This document shows, one piece after another, positions 25,820 to 35,210 of a stretch of 64,000 bases of DNA. The first letter of the stretch is position 1, and each line of letters starts with the position of its first letter. Made by a program: the position numbers and the translations under genes. Origin of the DNA: Streptomyces diacarni (lineage in GTDB: Bacteria; Actinomycetota; Actinomycetes; Streptomycetales; Streptomycetaceae); contig NZ_QOIN01000028.1 of NCBI RefSeq assembly GCF_003323715.1, positions 124,001-188,000 on the forward strand, in the 5' to 3' direction. Below the pieces are notes generated by a model, which saw nothing but the letters and a program-made list of their open reading frames with translations, ran no database searches and had not been told where the DNA came from.

Positions 25820-26829
25820 GCGGGGACGCCGCCGTCGTCCTCGACGCGCCGGGCACCGTCCGCCTCACCCCGCACACACCGCGCCCGCCGGGCCCTGGCG
25901 AGGCCCTGGTGCGGGTGCGCGCGGCCGGGATCTGCGGCAGCGACCGCGAGCTGTACCTGGGCAGCCGCCCCGCACCGTACGCCCGCTACCCCGTCACACC
26001 GGGGCACGAGTGGTCGGGCATCGTCGCCGAGGTCGGCGCGGGGGTGCCCGAGGCGCTGGCGGGCCGCAAGGTGGTGGGGGAGGGGTTTCGCAACTGCCAG
26101 GTGTGCGCGCGCTGCCGCACCGGCGAGACCACGCTGTGCGCGGCCGGGTACGCCGAGACGGGCTTCACCGAGCCGGGGGCCATGGCCCCCACCCTCACGC
26201 TGCCCGCACGGCTGCTGCACCCGCTGCCGGACGAGGCGGATCTGGACGCGGCCGCGCTGCTGGAGCCGGCCGCGTGCGTGGCCGCCGCCGCGCTGCGCGC
26301 CGGGGTGCGTCCCGGCGACCGGGTGGCCGTCGTGGGGGACGGCACGCTCGGCATGCTGGCGCTGGGGCTGCTGGCGGCAGGATCGCCCGCCGAGCTGCTG
26401 CTGACCGGAGCACGGCCCGAACGCGCCGCGCTCGCCACCGCGTTCGGCGCCACCGGCTACCGGCACCACCAGGAGACCGACGGCCTCGGCGGCTACGACG
26501 TCGTCGTCGAGGCGGCGGGCGCCGCCGGGTCCGCACGGCAGGCGGCCGGGCTGCTGCGGCGCGGCGGCCGGCTCGTGCTGACCGGCCTGCCACCCGCGGC
26601 GGGCCCCGGGCTCGATCCGGCCGCGCTCGTCCTCGCGCAGACCGAGGTGCACACCGTCTTCGGGGCGCCGCCCGCCGCCTGGGCGCACGCCGTGCGCACC
26701 TTCGCCTGCGGGCTGCTCGACCCGCTGCCGCTGGTCACCCACAGGATGCCCCTGCGCGACTACGAGAAGGCCGTCGCCCTCGCCGGCGACGGCGCTCCCT
26801 CGGTCGGCAAGGTCCTGCTGCACCCCTGA
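25816..26829 (+). CDS. Zinc-dependent alcohol/sugar dehydrogenase (MDR)
   Basis: 337 residues; GTG overlaps the previous stop (GTGA). Catalytic zinc motif GICGSDREL and GHEWSG, structural-zinc region CQVCARCRTGETTLC (four Cys), Rossmann stretch VAVVGDGTLGMLALGLL. It oxidises a sugar or polyol hydroxyl with NAD(P). Within this operon it could be the sugar 1-dehydrogenase or act later in the pathway. Confidence 0.87.
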   Translation: MSGDAAVVLDAPGTVRLTPHTPRPPGPGEALVRVRAAGICGSDRELYLGSRPAPYARYPVTPGHEWSGIVAEVGAGVPEALAGRKVVGEGFRNCQVCARCRTGETTLCAAGYAETGFTEPGAMAPTLTLPARLLHPLPDEADLDAAALLEPAACVAAAALRAGVRPGDRVAVVGDGTLGMLALGLLAAGSPAELLLTGARPERAALATAFGATGYRHHQETDGLGGYDVVVEAAGAAGSARQAAGLLRRGGRLVLTGLPPAAGPGLDPAALVLAQTEVHTVFGAPPAAWAHAVRTFACGLLDPLPLVTHRMPLRDYEKAVALAGDGAPSVGKVLLHP

Positions 26830-26898
26830 ACACCCTCTGAACACCCCACGGAAGCCGCCGAACGCCCCCGCCACTTCCGCCTCCTCGAAGGAGCCCGT

Positions 26899-27909
26899 GT
26901 GAGCACCACCGTCCGCCATCCCGGCGAACCCGCCCTCACCGCGCTCGGGCTGCCCGCGCCCGAGCCCGAACCCGCCGACACCTCCCCGCACGCCTTCCCC
27001 GACGGGGGCCTGTGGCGCACCGAGGTGCCCTCCTGCGAGGGGCCCGAGGCGCTGGCCGTCGTCCTGGAGGAGTCCGCACGCCTCGACGTGCCGCTGCACC
27101 GCATCAGCCAGGGCAGCGGCATCTGGATGCTCACCGACGCGGAGATCACCGAGATGGTCGAGGCGTGCGCCGCGCACCGGATCGAGCTGTGCCTGTTCAC
27201 CGGGCCGCGCGGTACCTGGGACACGGGTGCCGCCACCCGCACCGAATCCGGCGGCGCCGGGCTGCGGGCGCGCGGGCACAGCGCGCTCGCCGGCTGCGTC
27301 GAGGACGCCGTGCGCGCCACCGAACTGGGGGTGCGCTGCCTGCTGGTGGCCGACGAGGGCGTGCTGTGGACGCTGCACCGCGCCCGCGCCACCGGTGTGC
27401 TGCCCGCCGAGGTGACACTGAAGGTCTCGGCGCTGGTCGGCCCGGTCAACCCCGCCTCGTACGCCGTCCACGAGCGGCTGGGTGCCGACTCGCTCAACGT
27501 GCCCAGCGACCTGACCCCGGGCCACCTCACGGAGATCCGCCGGGTGAGCGCGGCCCCGCTGGACCTGTACATCGAGGCGCCCGACGACCTCGGCGGCTAC
27601 GTGCGGATGTACGAGCTGGCCGAGCTGATCCGGCGCGGCGCACCGCTCTACCTGAAGTTCGGTCTCGCCAAGGCGCCCGGCATCTACCCGTCGGGGCGGC
27701 ATCTGCGCGAGACGGTGCTCCAGACGGCGCGCGAGCGGGTCCGCCGCGGCCGGCTCGCCCTCGACCTGCTGGCCCGGCACGGCGCCGACGGCGGTATGTC
27801 GCCGCTCGGGGCCCGGCTGCCGGGCGACCTGCACCGCTTCCCGCACGACGCGGAGCGATCCCGGCCCGGCCGGCGCACCGCGCACGCCGAGTCTTTGGAG
27901 GGGAACTGA
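26899..27909 (+). CDS. U32-peptidase-like TIM-barrel protein, function unknown
   Basis: 336 residues from a GTG with AAGGAG upstream. The middle ([57 protein letters not shown]) reads as successive strands of a TIM barrel and resembles proteins annotated as U32 family peptidases, but the Cys motifs of true U32 members are not visible. Its place between a sugar-acid dehydratase/dehydrogenase pair and the sugar importer argues for a carbohydrate role, perhaps a lyase or epimerase, rather than proteolysis. Function inferred only from context. Confidence 0.6.
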   Translation: MSTTVRHPGEPALTALGLPAPEPEPADTSPHAFPDGGLWRTEVPSCEGPEALAVVLEESARLDVPLHRISQGSGIWMLTDAEITEMVEACAAHRIELCLFTGPRGTWDTGAATRTESGGAGLRARGHSALAGCVEDAVRATELGVRCLLVADEGVLWTLHRARATGVLPAEVTLKVSALVGPVNPASYAVHERLGADSLNVPSDLTPGHLTEIRRVSAAPLDLYIEAPDDLGGYVRMYELAELIRRGAPLYLKFGLAKAPGIYPSGRHLRETVLQTARERVRRGRLALDLLARHGADGGMSPLGARLPGDLHRFPHDAERSRPGRRTAHAESLEGN

Positions 27910-27911
27910 CC

Positions 27912-29030
27912 ATGCGCACCCGCAGACGCCGCGTCGCCGCTTGTGCGGTGCTGGCCGCCGCACTCGTCGCCGGACTGACCTCCTGCGGCCAAGAGGCCCG
28001 CGGCGGCAGCCGCTACCAACCCGACAAGGGCAAGGGCGGCACCGTCGGCATCGCCATGCCCACCAAGTCCTCCGAGCGGTGGATAGCCGACGGCAAGAAC
28101 ATGGCCGAGCAGTTCCGCAAGGCCGGGTACAAGGCCGACCTCCAGTACGGCGACGACAAGGTCGAGAACCAGGTCGCCCAGCTCGAGAACATGATCACCA
28201 AGGGGCACCGGCTGCTGGTCGTCGCCGCCATCGACGGCTCGGCCCTCACCCACGTCCTGACGCGGGCCGCCGAGGCCCACATCCCCGTCATCTCCTACGA
28301 CCGGCTCATCCTGGGCACCGAGAACGTCGACTACTACGCCTCCTTCGACAACGAGCGCGTCGGTGAACTCCAGGGCCAGTACATCCTCGACCGCCTGGGC
28401 CTGAAGAAGCCCGACGCCGACGCCGACGAGCGCCACACCATCGAGCTGTTCGCCGGGTCGCCCGACGACAACAACACCAAGTACTTCTGGAACGGCGCCA
28501 TGAAGAAGCTGAAGCCGTACTTCAAGACGGGCCAGTTGGTGGTGCGCAGCAAGCAGACGAAGATGAACCAGGCCACCACCCTGCGCTGGGACGGCGGCAC
28601 GGCGCAAAAACGCATGGACGACCTGCTCAGCAAGAACTACGGCAGCACCGACGTGGACGCGGTGCTCTCCCCCTACGACGGCATCTCCATCGGCATCATC
28701 TCCGCGCTCAAGAGCGCGGGCTACGGCACCAAGCGCCATCCGCTGCCCGTCGTCACCGGGCAGGACGCCGAACTGGCCTCCGTGAAGTCCATCGTGGCCG
28801 GCGAGCAGACCCAGACCGTCTTCAAGGACACCCGCAAGCTGGCCAAGCAGGCCGTCCAGATGAGCGACGCCGTCCTCACCGGAAAGAAGCCCGAGGTCAA
28901 CAACACCACCGACTACGACAACGGGAAGAAGATCGTCCCCGCCTACCTCCTCAAACCCGTCTCCGTCGACAAGAAGAACACCCAGCTACTCGTCGACGAG
29001 GGCTACTTCACCAAGGAGCAGCTGCGGTGA
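27912..29030 (+). CDS. chvE: ChvE-like multiple-sugar-binding lipoprotein (CUT2)
   Basis: 372 residues with a lipoprotein signal ending LTSC. The type 1 periplasmic-binding fold is clear: [71 protein letters not shown]. This pattern matches ChvE/xylose-binding proteins that bind pentoses and hexoses as monosaccharides. The start is two bases after the U32-like stop. Partner of the ATPase and permease that follow. Confidence 0.88.
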   Translation: MRTRRRRVAACAVLAAALVAGLTSCGQEARGGSRYQPDKGKGGTVGIAMPTKSSERWIADGKNMAEQFRKAGYKADLQYGDDKVENQVAQLENMITKGHRLLVVAAIDGSALTHVLTRAAEAHIPVISYDRLILGTENVDYYASFDNERVGELQGQYILDRLGLKKPDADADERHTIELFAGSPDDNNTKYFWNGAMKKLKPYFKTGQLVVRSKQTKMNQATTLRWDGGTAQKRMDDLLSKNYGSTDVDAVLSPYDGISIGIISALKSAGYGTKRHPLPVVTGQDAELASVKSIVAGEQTQTVFKDTRKLAKQAVQMSDAVLTGKKPEVNNTTDYDNGKKIVPAYLLKPVSVDKKNTQLLVDEGYFTKEQLR

Positions 29031-30619
29031 GCCCCGCCGGCACGGGCCCCGTCCTGGAAATGCGGGGCATCACCAAGACCTTCCCCGGAGTCACCGCGCT
29101 CAGCGACGTCAACCTGACCGTGCGCCCCGGCGAGATCCACGCGGTCTGCGGCGAGAACGGCGCGGGCAAGTCGACGCTCATGAAGGTGCTCAGCGGCGTC
29201 CACCCGCACGGCAGCTACGACGGGGAGATCCGCCTGTTCGGCGAGCTGGTCGCCTTCAAGGACATCCGCGCCAGCGAGGCCCGCGGCATCGTCATCATCC
29301 ACCAGGAACTCGCCCTCGTGCCCTTCCTGTCCATCGCGGAGAACATCTTCCTGGGCAACGAGCAGCGCACCGGCAGGCGCGGTGTCGTGGACTGGAACGC
29401 CACGCTCCAGCGGGCCACCCGGCTGCTTGGGCGCGTCGGACTGCGCGAGAACCCGCAGACGGCCGTCGCCGACATCGGCGTGGGCAAACAGCAGCTGGTG
29501 GAGATCGCCAAAGCGCTGTCCAAGGAGGTGAAGCTGCTGATCCTGGACGAGCCGACCGCCGCGCTCAACGACGAGGACAGCGCGAGCCTCCTCCAGCTCA
29601 TCCTGGAACTGCGCGACCAGGGCATCGCCAGCATCGTCATCTCGCACAAGCTGGGCGAGATACGCCACATCGCCGACACCGTCACCATCCTGCGCGACGG
29701 CCGCACCATCGAGACCCTGACCGTGCGGGAACACCCCCAGCAGCCCGCCGAGTTGTCCGAGGACCGCATCATCCGCGGCATGGTCGGCCGCGACCTCGAC
29801 CACCGCTTCCCCGACCGCACCCCCTACGAGGGCGACCACGCCACCGCGCTGGAGATCGAGGGGTGGACGGTGCGCCACCCAGTCGACCACCAGCGCAAGG
29901 TCGTCGACGACGCGTCGCTGACCGTACGGCGCGGCGAGATCGTCGGCATCGCGGGGCTGATGGGCGCAGGACGCACCGAGCTGGCCATGTCCGTCTTCGG
30001 CCGCTCCTACGGCCTGTACGAGGCGGGCACCCTGCGGGTCGCGGGCCGCCAGGTACGGGCGAAGACCGTGCCTGCGGCGATCGAGGCGGGTCTCGCCTAC
30101 GTCACCGAGGACCGCAAGCGCTACGGCCTCAACCTGATCGACACCATCAACCGCAACATCTCGCTGGCGTCCCTGCCCGTCATGGTCAGGCGCGGCGTCG
30201 TCGACGAGCACCACGAGCGCTCCGTCGCCGAGCGCTACCGCGACTCCATGAACATCAAGGCGCCCACCGTGCACGAGCAGACCGGCCGGCTGTCCGGCGG
30301 CAACCAGCAGAAGGTCGTGCTCAGCAAGTGGATACACGCCGACCCCGACGTGCTGATCCTGGACGAGCCGACCCGGGGCATCGACGTGGGCGCCAAGTAC
30401 GAGATCTACACCGTCATCGACGCTCTCGCAGCCCAGGGGAAGGCCGTGCTGTTCATCTCCTCCGAACTGCCCGAACTGCTGGGCATGTGCGACCGCATCT
30501 ACACCATGGCGGAAGGCCGGCTGACCGCCGAGATCGCGCGGGCCGACGCCGGCCAGGAAGTCCTCATGCGCCACATGACCCGTCAGCAGCCCGCCGCCGG
30601 CGCCCGGAACAGAGACTGA
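29027..30619 (+). CDS. gguA: Multiple-sugar ABC transporter ATPase (GguA/MmsA/XylG type)
   Basis: 530 residues with two fused ATPase halves. First half: Walker [10 protein letters not shown], Walker [12 protein letters not shown]. Second half: degenerate Walker [10 protein letters not shown], signature LSGGNQQK, Walker [15 protein letters not shown]. This two-domain form is specific to CUT2 monosaccharide importers. GTG overlaps the ChvE stop (GTGA). Confidence 0.9.
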   Translation: MSPAGTGPVLEMRGITKTFPGVTALSDVNLTVRPGEIHAVCGENGAGKSTLMKVLSGVHPHGSYDGEIRLFGELVAFKDIRASEARGIVIIHQELALVPFLSIAENIFLGNEQRTGRRGVVDWNATLQRATRLLGRVGLRENPQTAVADIGVGKQQLVEIAKALSKEVKLLILDEPTAALNDEDSASLLQLILELRDQGIASIVISHKLGEIRHIADTVTILRDGRTIETLTVREHPQQPAELSEDRIIRGMVGRDLDHRFPDRTPYEGDHATALEIEGWTVRHPVDHQRKVVDDASLTVRRGEIVGIAGLMGAGRTELAMSVFGRSYGLYEAGTLRVAGRQVRAKTVPAAIEAGLAYVTEDRKRYGLNLIDTINRNISLASLPVMVRRGVVDEHHERSVAERYRDSMNIKAPTVHEQTGRLSGGNQQKVVLSKWIHADPDVLILDEPTRGIDVGAKYEIYTVIDALAAQGKAVLFISSELPELLGMCDRIYTMAEGRLTAEIARADAGQEVLMRHMTRQQPAAGARNRD

Positions 30620-30627
30620 GGCCCGCC

Positions 30628-31863
30628 ATGACGACCACCACCCGCTCCCCGCACTCCGACACACCGCCCCAGCAGCCGTCCGCCGCCCGCTCGGCCGGCG
30701 CGGTGCTGATGGAGAACATGCGCGGCCACATGCGCCAGTACGGGATGCTCACGGCGCTGCTGCTCATCGTCGTGCTGTTCCAGATCTGGACCGACGGCAC
30801 GCTGCTGCTGCCCAACAACGTCTCCAACCTGATCCAGCAGAACGGCTACATCCTCATCCTGGCCATGGGCATGATGATCGTCATCATCGCCGGGCACATC
30901 GACCTGTCCGTCGGCTCACTGGTGGCCTTCGTCGGCGCCATGGCGGCGGTGATGATGGTCAAGGGCGGCATGCCCTGGGGGCTCGCCCTCGCGCTCTCGC
31001 TGCTGATCGGCGCGGTCGCCGGCGCCTGGCAGGGCTTCTTCATCGCCTACGTCGGCATCCCGTCCTTCATCGTGACCCTCGCCGGCATGCTGCTCTTCCG
31101 CGGCCTGACGCAGATCGTGCTGGAAGGCCGCTCCCTGTCCCCGTTCCCCGGCGGCTTCCAGAACCTCGCCAAGGGCTTCATCCCCGAAATGGGCCCCTAC
31201 ACCCAGTACCACAACCCGACACTGGTGATCGGACTGGTCGCCCTCGTCCTGCTCCTACTGCGCGAACTCCGCGACCGCAAACGCCAGGTGGCGTACGAAC
31301 TCGAGGTGCTGCCGACGGGGCTGTGGGTCGGCAAGTGCGTGGCCCTCGCCGCCGCCGTCATCGCCTTCACCCTGACGCTCGCCAGCTTCCACGGCGTGCC
31401 CGTCGTCATGCTGGTCATGGGCGCGCTGCTGATCGGCCTCGGCTACGTGATGCGCAACGCCGTGATCGGCCGGCACGTGTACGCGCTCGGCGGCAACAAG
31501 GCCGCGGCGAAGCTGTCCGGCGTCAAGGACCAGCGCGTCACCTTCCTCGTGTTCGTCAACATGGGTGTCCTCGCCGCGCTCGCCGGATGCGTCTACGCGG
31601 CCCGGCTCAACGCCGGCACCCCGCAGGCGGGCCTCAACTTCGAACTGGAGGCCATCGCGGCCTCCTTCATCGGCGGCGCGTCCATGAGCGGCGGCGTCGG
31701 CACGGTGATGGGCGCCGTCATCGGCGGACTCGTGCTGGGCGTGCTCAACAACGGCATGTCGCTGGTCGGCATCGGCACCGACTACCAGCAGGTCATCAAG
31801 GGCCTGGTGCTGCTCGCCGCGGTCGGCTTCGACGTCTGGAACAAGCGCAAGGCAGGACGCTGA
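30628..31863 (+). CDS. gguB: Multiple-sugar ABC transporter permease (GguB/XylH type)
   Basis: 411 residues, ten or more hydrophobic segments, with CUT2 hallmarks AGHIDLSVGSLVAFVGA, GIPSFIVTLAGMLLFRG, GRHVYALGGNKAAAKLSG and SFIGGASMSGGVGT. It forms the channel with ChvE and GguA. A strong hairpin follows its stop. Confidence 0.9.
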   Translation: MTTTTRSPHSDTPPQQPSAARSAGAVLMENMRGHMRQYGMLTALLLIVVLFQIWTDGTLLLPNNVSNLIQQNGYILILAMGMMIVIIAGHIDLSVGSLVAFVGAMAAVMMVKGGMPWGLALALSLLIGAVAGAWQGFFIAYVGIPSFIVTLAGMLLFRGLTQIVLEGRSLSPFPGGFQNLAKGFIPEMGPYTQYHNPTLVIGLVALVLLLLRELRDRKRQVAYELEVLPTGLWVGKCVALAAAVIAFTLTLASFHGVPVVMLVMGALLIGLGYVMRNAVIGRHVYALGGNKAAAKLSGVKDQRVTFLVFVNMGVLAALAGCVYAARLNAGTPQAGLNFELEAIAASFIGGASMSGGVGTVMGAVIGGLVLGVLNNGMSLVGIGTDYQQVIKGLVLLAAVGFDVWNKRKAGR

Positions 31864-31866
31864 TGC

Positions 31867-31939
31867 CCTCAAGCGCCGGGCGGGCCGATTTCCGGCCCGC
31901 CCGGCGCCTTCAGCCGGGAGGTGCCCCAGGCGCTTGAGG
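31867..31939. terminator. Bidirectional terminator inside a Streptomyces-type intergenic palindrome
   Basis: Perfect 15-bp stem at 31873-31907 with loop ATTTC, nested in an outer 11-bp inverted repeat (CCTCAAGCGCC 31867-31877, GGCGCTTGAGG 31929-31939) followed by ACGAGCGAAGC. The core-and-flank form resembles dispersed intergenic palindromes known from many Streptomyces genomes. It separates gguB from the convergent lactonase gene. Confidence 0.75.
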
Positions 31940-32044
31940 ACGAGCGAAGCGACACAACGGGGGGCCGGGTGGGGTCCGGGACGGCGTCCGGGGAGGAGCC
32001 CCCCGTCTCGGGAAGGGGCGGGATCGGGGAAGCCGCCGCGGACC

Positions 32045-32890
32045 TCAGCCCGCGAAGGGGGGTTGGGGCAGACCCCGACCCGCCTCCGGCAGGACGAAGA
32101 GCGAGCCGTCCAGCGGCGAGGGGGAGACCAACCCGGCGCGGGCCGAGGTGACGTAGAGGTCGGTGAGGCCGGCCCCGCCGAACGCGCACGCGGTGGGCCG
32201 CCGGACGGGCAGCTCGACGACCCTCTCCAGCGTCCCGTCCGGCGCGTAGCGCCGCACGGCCGCGCCGTCCCACAGCGCCACCCACACACACCCGTCCGCG
32301 TCGACGGCCAGCCCGTCGGGGAAACCCGCGCCCTCCTCGACCACCGCCAGCGGGCGGCGCCCCGTCACCAGCCCGTCCTCGCGCACGTCCCACACGTCGA
32401 CGCGGCGGGTCGGGCTGTCCACGTGGTACATACGCGTGCCGTCGGGGCTCCAGCCGGTCCCGTTGGAGACGGCGACGTCCGCCAGGACGGTGGTCGCCGT
32501 GCCGTCCCCGGCGAGCCGCACCAGGGTGCCACCGCCCGGCTTCTCGTCGTAGCGCATCGTGCCCGCCCACAGTGCGCCGTCCGGGCCGACGGCGGCGTCG
32601 TTGCCGCGCCGCCCGGCGACCGGGTCGTGCAGCAGCCAGGTGAAACGCCCCTCGGTGTCGTACGCGCCGATCCCGTCCCGCAGGTTGACGACCAGCCCGC
32701 CGCCCGCGCGCGGTTTGGCGGCGCCCACGTGTGCCTCCGTCGCCAGTACGGTGCGCCGGCCGTCGGCGGGGTCGTAGGTGTGGACGCGGGCACCGAGGAT
32801 GTCGACCCAGAGCAGACGTCCCCTCGCCGCGTCCCAGGTAGGTCCCTCGCCCAGCTCCGCGCGGGCCCGCAGCACCGTCGCCACACCCAT
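32045..32890 (-). CDS. SMP-30/gluconolactonase/LRE-family lactonase
   Basis: 281 residues with the six-bladed propeller markers: metal-binding Glu in AELGEGPTWD, NDAAVGPDGALWAGTM, the metal Asn in VAVSNGTGWSPDG and Asp in FPDGLAVDADGCVWVA. SMP-30 enzymes open sugar lactones to acids. The start shares a base with the IclR stop (TGATG), so both are on one transcript. This supplies the hydrolysis step between a sugar 1-dehydrogenase and the dehydratase at 24653. Confidence 0.87.
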   Translation of the reverse strand: MGVATVLRARAELGEGPTWDAARGRLLWVDILGARVHTYDPADGRRTVLATEAHVGAAKPRAGGGLVVNLRDGIGAYDTEGRFTWLLHDPVAGRRGNDAAVGPDGALWAGTMRYDEKPGGGTLVRLAGDGTATTVLADVAVSNGTGWSPDGTRMYHVDSPTRRVDVWDVREDGLVTGRRPLAVVEEGAGFPDGLAVDADGCVWVALWDGAAVRRYAPDGTLERVVELPVRRPTACAFGGAGLTDLYVTSARAGLVSPSPLDGSLFVLPEAGRGLPQPPFAG

Positions 32891-33660
32891 CACAGCCCCC
32901 TGTGTCCCAGCCGTTCGGACAGTCGCGCGGCGCCGCTCCTGGCCAACTCCTCCAGCTCGGCGCGGCGTTCGGCGCTCCACCTGACCAACGGTACGGACAC
33001 CGACAGCGCGGCCACCACCCGTCCGGAGCGATCCCGTACCGGCGCGGCCACACAGCTGACGTCCGGATTGGACTCGCTCTCCTCCACCGCCGTGCCGCGC
33101 TCGGCGATACGCCCCAACTCGGCGCGGAGCACGGCCGGGTCGGTGACGCTGTGCGGTGTCATGCCGTGCAGCTGCCCGCCCTCGGGGACACGCGCGGCCA
33201 GTGCGTCGGGCGTCAGGCACGCCAGCAGCATCTTGCCGACTGCGGTGCAGTGCGCGGGCAGCCGGCGCCCCGCGGCCGAGACCATCCGCACGGCCTGGGT
33301 GGAGTCCACCTTGGCGATGTAGATGACGTCTGCGCCCTCCAGGATCGCCACGTGCACGGTCTCCTCGCAGGTCTGCGCCACCGACCGGGCGACCTGCTGG
33401 CCCTCGGCCGCCAGGTCGAGCTGTTCGGCGTACCGGCTGCCGAGCTGGTAGGGGCGCACCCCGAGCCGGTAGTGGCCCGGCCTGCCGGGCACCGGCACCA
33501 GGTAGGAGCGGGCGGTGAGCGTGGCGACCAGCTCGTGGACGGTGGTGCGCGGCAGTTGCAGCCTGCGCACGATGTCCGGAGCGGTGAGCGTGCCGTCCCC
33601 CTCCAAGAACAGCTCGAGAATATCCAGCGCCCGGGTCACAGCGGGCACGAGCCGCCCCAT
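32890..33660 (-). CDS. IclR-family transcriptional regulator
   Basis: 256 residues: N-terminal winged helix (ALDILELF ... LPRTTVHELVATL) and C-terminal IclR effector domain (HYRLGVRPYQLG, ILEGADVIYIAKVDS, AHCTAVGKMLLA, SCVAAPVRD). ATG at 33660 has GGAG six bases upstream. It probably represses, and responds to a sugar acid or keto-deoxy acid in, both its own operon and the 24653-31863 operon, since the two promoters share one operator design. Confidence 0.9.
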   Translation of the reverse strand: MGRLVPAVTRALDILELFLEGDGTLTAPDIVRRLQLPRTTVHELVATLTARSYLVPVPGRPGHYRLGVRPYQLGSRYAEQLDLAAEGQQVARSVAQTCEETVHVAILEGADVIYIAKVDSTQAVRMVSAAGRRLPAHCTAVGKMLLACLTPDALAARVPEGGQLHGMTPHSVTDPAVLRAELGRIAERGTAVEESESNPDVSCVAAPVRDRSGRVVAALSVSVPLVRWSAERRAELEELARSGAARLSERLGHRGL

Positions 33661-33670
33661 GGAGGTCTCC

Positions 33671-33730
33671 TGTTCGTCCTGTTCGCTCTGTTCGAGATTT
33701 CAACACCGAGTCGAAGTCCCGAACAGTGTA
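33671..33730 (-). promoter_or_regulatory. IclR promoter and operator, with extra half-sites
   Basis: On the minus strand TACACT (33730-33725) is a -10 candidate. The operator has 13-bp arms at 33713-33725 and 33689-33701 (TGTTCGGGACTTC / GAAATCTCGAACA reading leftward, 11 of 13 paired) with an 11-base spacer. On the plus strand TGTTCG recurs at 33671, 33680 and 33689, a 9-bp period, between operator and start codon. Confidence 0.65.
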
Positions 33731-33859
33731 GCGAGCGCGACGGCGCGGCACAGGGCGCGTGGCGGGGCCCGGGCGGCCGGACCCCGCGCGCCGGGGAGCG
33801 CACCCGTATACCGCGCACCCGGAGGTGTACGAAGCCGCCCCGCGGTCCACCCGGAGGGC

Positions 33860-34093
33860 ATGAGGCACGCCAACCAGGATCCCGATCCCGACCCGGACCG
33901 CACCCCTGGACTGGAGCGCGGTGGACAGGTACCGCCAGGGGAGACCCCGCCGGCGGAAGGGAGCATGTCCGAGGCGGGTCCACTGGAGACCCACAACCCG
34001 ACCAAGGGCTGGAGCAAAGGACCGCTCGTGCTGATCGCACTCGTGGTCGTCGTCTTCCTCGTCTTCTTCATCGGCTACCTCGTGGGCCTATAG
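33860..34093 (+). CDS. DUF6480-like small membrane protein
   Basis: 77 residues: an acidic Pro-rich N terminus (NQDPDPDPDRTPGLE, GGQVPPGETPPAEGS) and one C-terminal membrane helix (LVLIALVVVVFLVFF) ending IGYLVGL. This composition matches DUF6480 proteins of actinobacteria, function unknown. GGAGGG lies only one base before the ATG at 33860, so initiation could be weak; a later in-frame ATG at 33965 is possible. A hexanucleotide repeat abuts the TAG stop. Confidence 0.65.
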   Translation: MRHANQDPDPDPDRTPGLERGGQVPPGETPPAEGSMSEAGPLETHNPTKGWSKGPLVLIALVVVVFLVFFIGYLVGL

Positions 34094-34129
34094 CCGCAGC
34101 CGCAGCCGCAGCCGCAGCCGCAGCCGCAG
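34094..34129 (+). repeat. (CCGCAG)6 hexanucleotide repeat
   Basis: Six perfect copies start at the base after the TAG stop of the DUF6480 gene and are in frame with it; readthrough would add (Pro-Gln)6. A slippage-prone microsatellite. Confidence 0.9.
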
Positions 34130-34185
34130 GTGGCGGGCGGAACCCGTTGCGAGCCCGAGACGAGGGGCTTCCAGACGAGAGGTTT

Positions 34186-34896
34186 CTAGGGGCGGGCGAG
34201 GGTGCACAGGGCGCCGTGGGGGTCGCTCAGCGTGATCCGGCTCGCCCCTTCGACGTCCTCGGACGGCGCGAGGACCGTGCCGCCGTGGCGCTTCGCCGCT
34301 GCCGCCGCCTCGCCCGGATCCGCGGCGCGGAAGGTGACGACCCAGCGCGGGCGGGCACTCGGGTCGGGATCACCGGGGCTGGCGCCGGCCCGCAGACAGG
34401 CGTGCGGCCACCGCTCCGGCTCCCGCGGCCAGCCCAGCACCGCGCTGTAGAAGTCCAGCGCGGTGCCCGGGTCAGCAGTGCGCAGGCACAGTTCCGCGGG
34501 AGCCTCACCGGCACCCACGCTCCACTCCGGCGGCGCCAAGCCCTGCCACAGCCCGAACGCGGCGCCGCACGGGTCCGAGCCGAGGACCGTGCGGCCGTTG
34601 CCGAAGTCGACGGGGCCGACGGCCACCGTGCCGCCTCGCTCGCTCATCAGCTCCGCGGCCCTGTCCGCGTCCTCGACCAGGAAGAAGACCGTCCAGCGCG
34701 CGGGCAGGCCGCGCGCCGCGGCGGCCTCGTTCAGTCCCGCGACCGGCTGCCCGGCCGCGGTCGCCACACGCGCCTCGGGAGCCAGCGAGCCGCCCTCGAA
34801 CGACCAGCCGAGCACCGCGCCGTAGAACTCCTCGGTGGCGTGCCGGTCGTCCGTGGTCACACTCACCCAGCAGGCGGTTCCTGATCGCTCGTTCAT
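34186..34896 (-). CDS. Two-domain VOC (glyoxalase-like) protein
   Basis: 236 residues with two VOC modules (CWVSVTTDDRHATEEFYG and ELCLRTADPGTALDFYSAVLGW). ATG at 34896 follows GGGAGG. Clearly a paralogue of the protein at 22793-23557, sharing the opening, the PVAGLNE/PVAGFNQ and AAFGLWQG/APFGLWQG segments. Function unknown. Confidence 0.82.
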   Translation of the reverse strand: MNERSGTACWVSVTTDDRHATEEFYGAVLGWSFEGGSLAPEARVATAAGQPVAGLNEAAAARGLPARWTVFFLVEDADRAAELMSERGGTVAVGPVDFGNGRTVLGSDPCGAAFGLWQGLAPPEWSVGAGEAPAELCLRTADPGTALDFYSAVLGWPREPERWPHACLRAGASPGDPDPSARPRWVVTFRAADPGEAAAAAKRHGGTVLAPSEDVEGASRITLSDPHGALCTLARP

Positions 34897-35210
34897 CTCG
34901 TCCTCCCGGCCTTCTCGCCCCACACGGCGGCGGCCGAAGCGGCCGCCGCGAGGCGGCCGGGTGCCCTGCCGCGCCGCGGACAAACGCCTGCCGCGTGGCC
35001 CTCCTCGCTCACCGTGCGTGGGTTTGCCGGCTACCCACCGCAAGCGGGCGCGACCTGCGAAGATGCCGCGCGGCGTGGTGTGTGTCACGGTGAAATGGGC
35101 CGCTGCTGATGCTGCGGCGACCGGCCCTGATCCTGTCCGGAAGCGGACTGGGGGATCGCTTCTCGCCCCTCTTGCACAGCACCCATGTGAGACGTGGGAG
35201 TGAGCAGCTC
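34897..35210. other. Divergent intergenic region before the sigma-factor gene
   Basis: 314 bp between a minus-strand VOC gene and a plus-strand sigma gene. No gene is supported in it. It must hold at least two promoters; no clear GTTT/GGGTA SigB-type element or housekeeping promoter was found on the plus strand. Confidence 0.5.

Noticed and set aside
34094..34129. Coding extension of the DUF6480 protein through the CCGCAG repeat
   Set aside because: An in-frame TAG separates them and nothing supports readthrough.
35130..35205. SigB-type promoter (GTTT-N14-16-GGGTA) for the sigma-factor gene
   Set aside because: No segment on the plus strand matches both elements at proper spacing.
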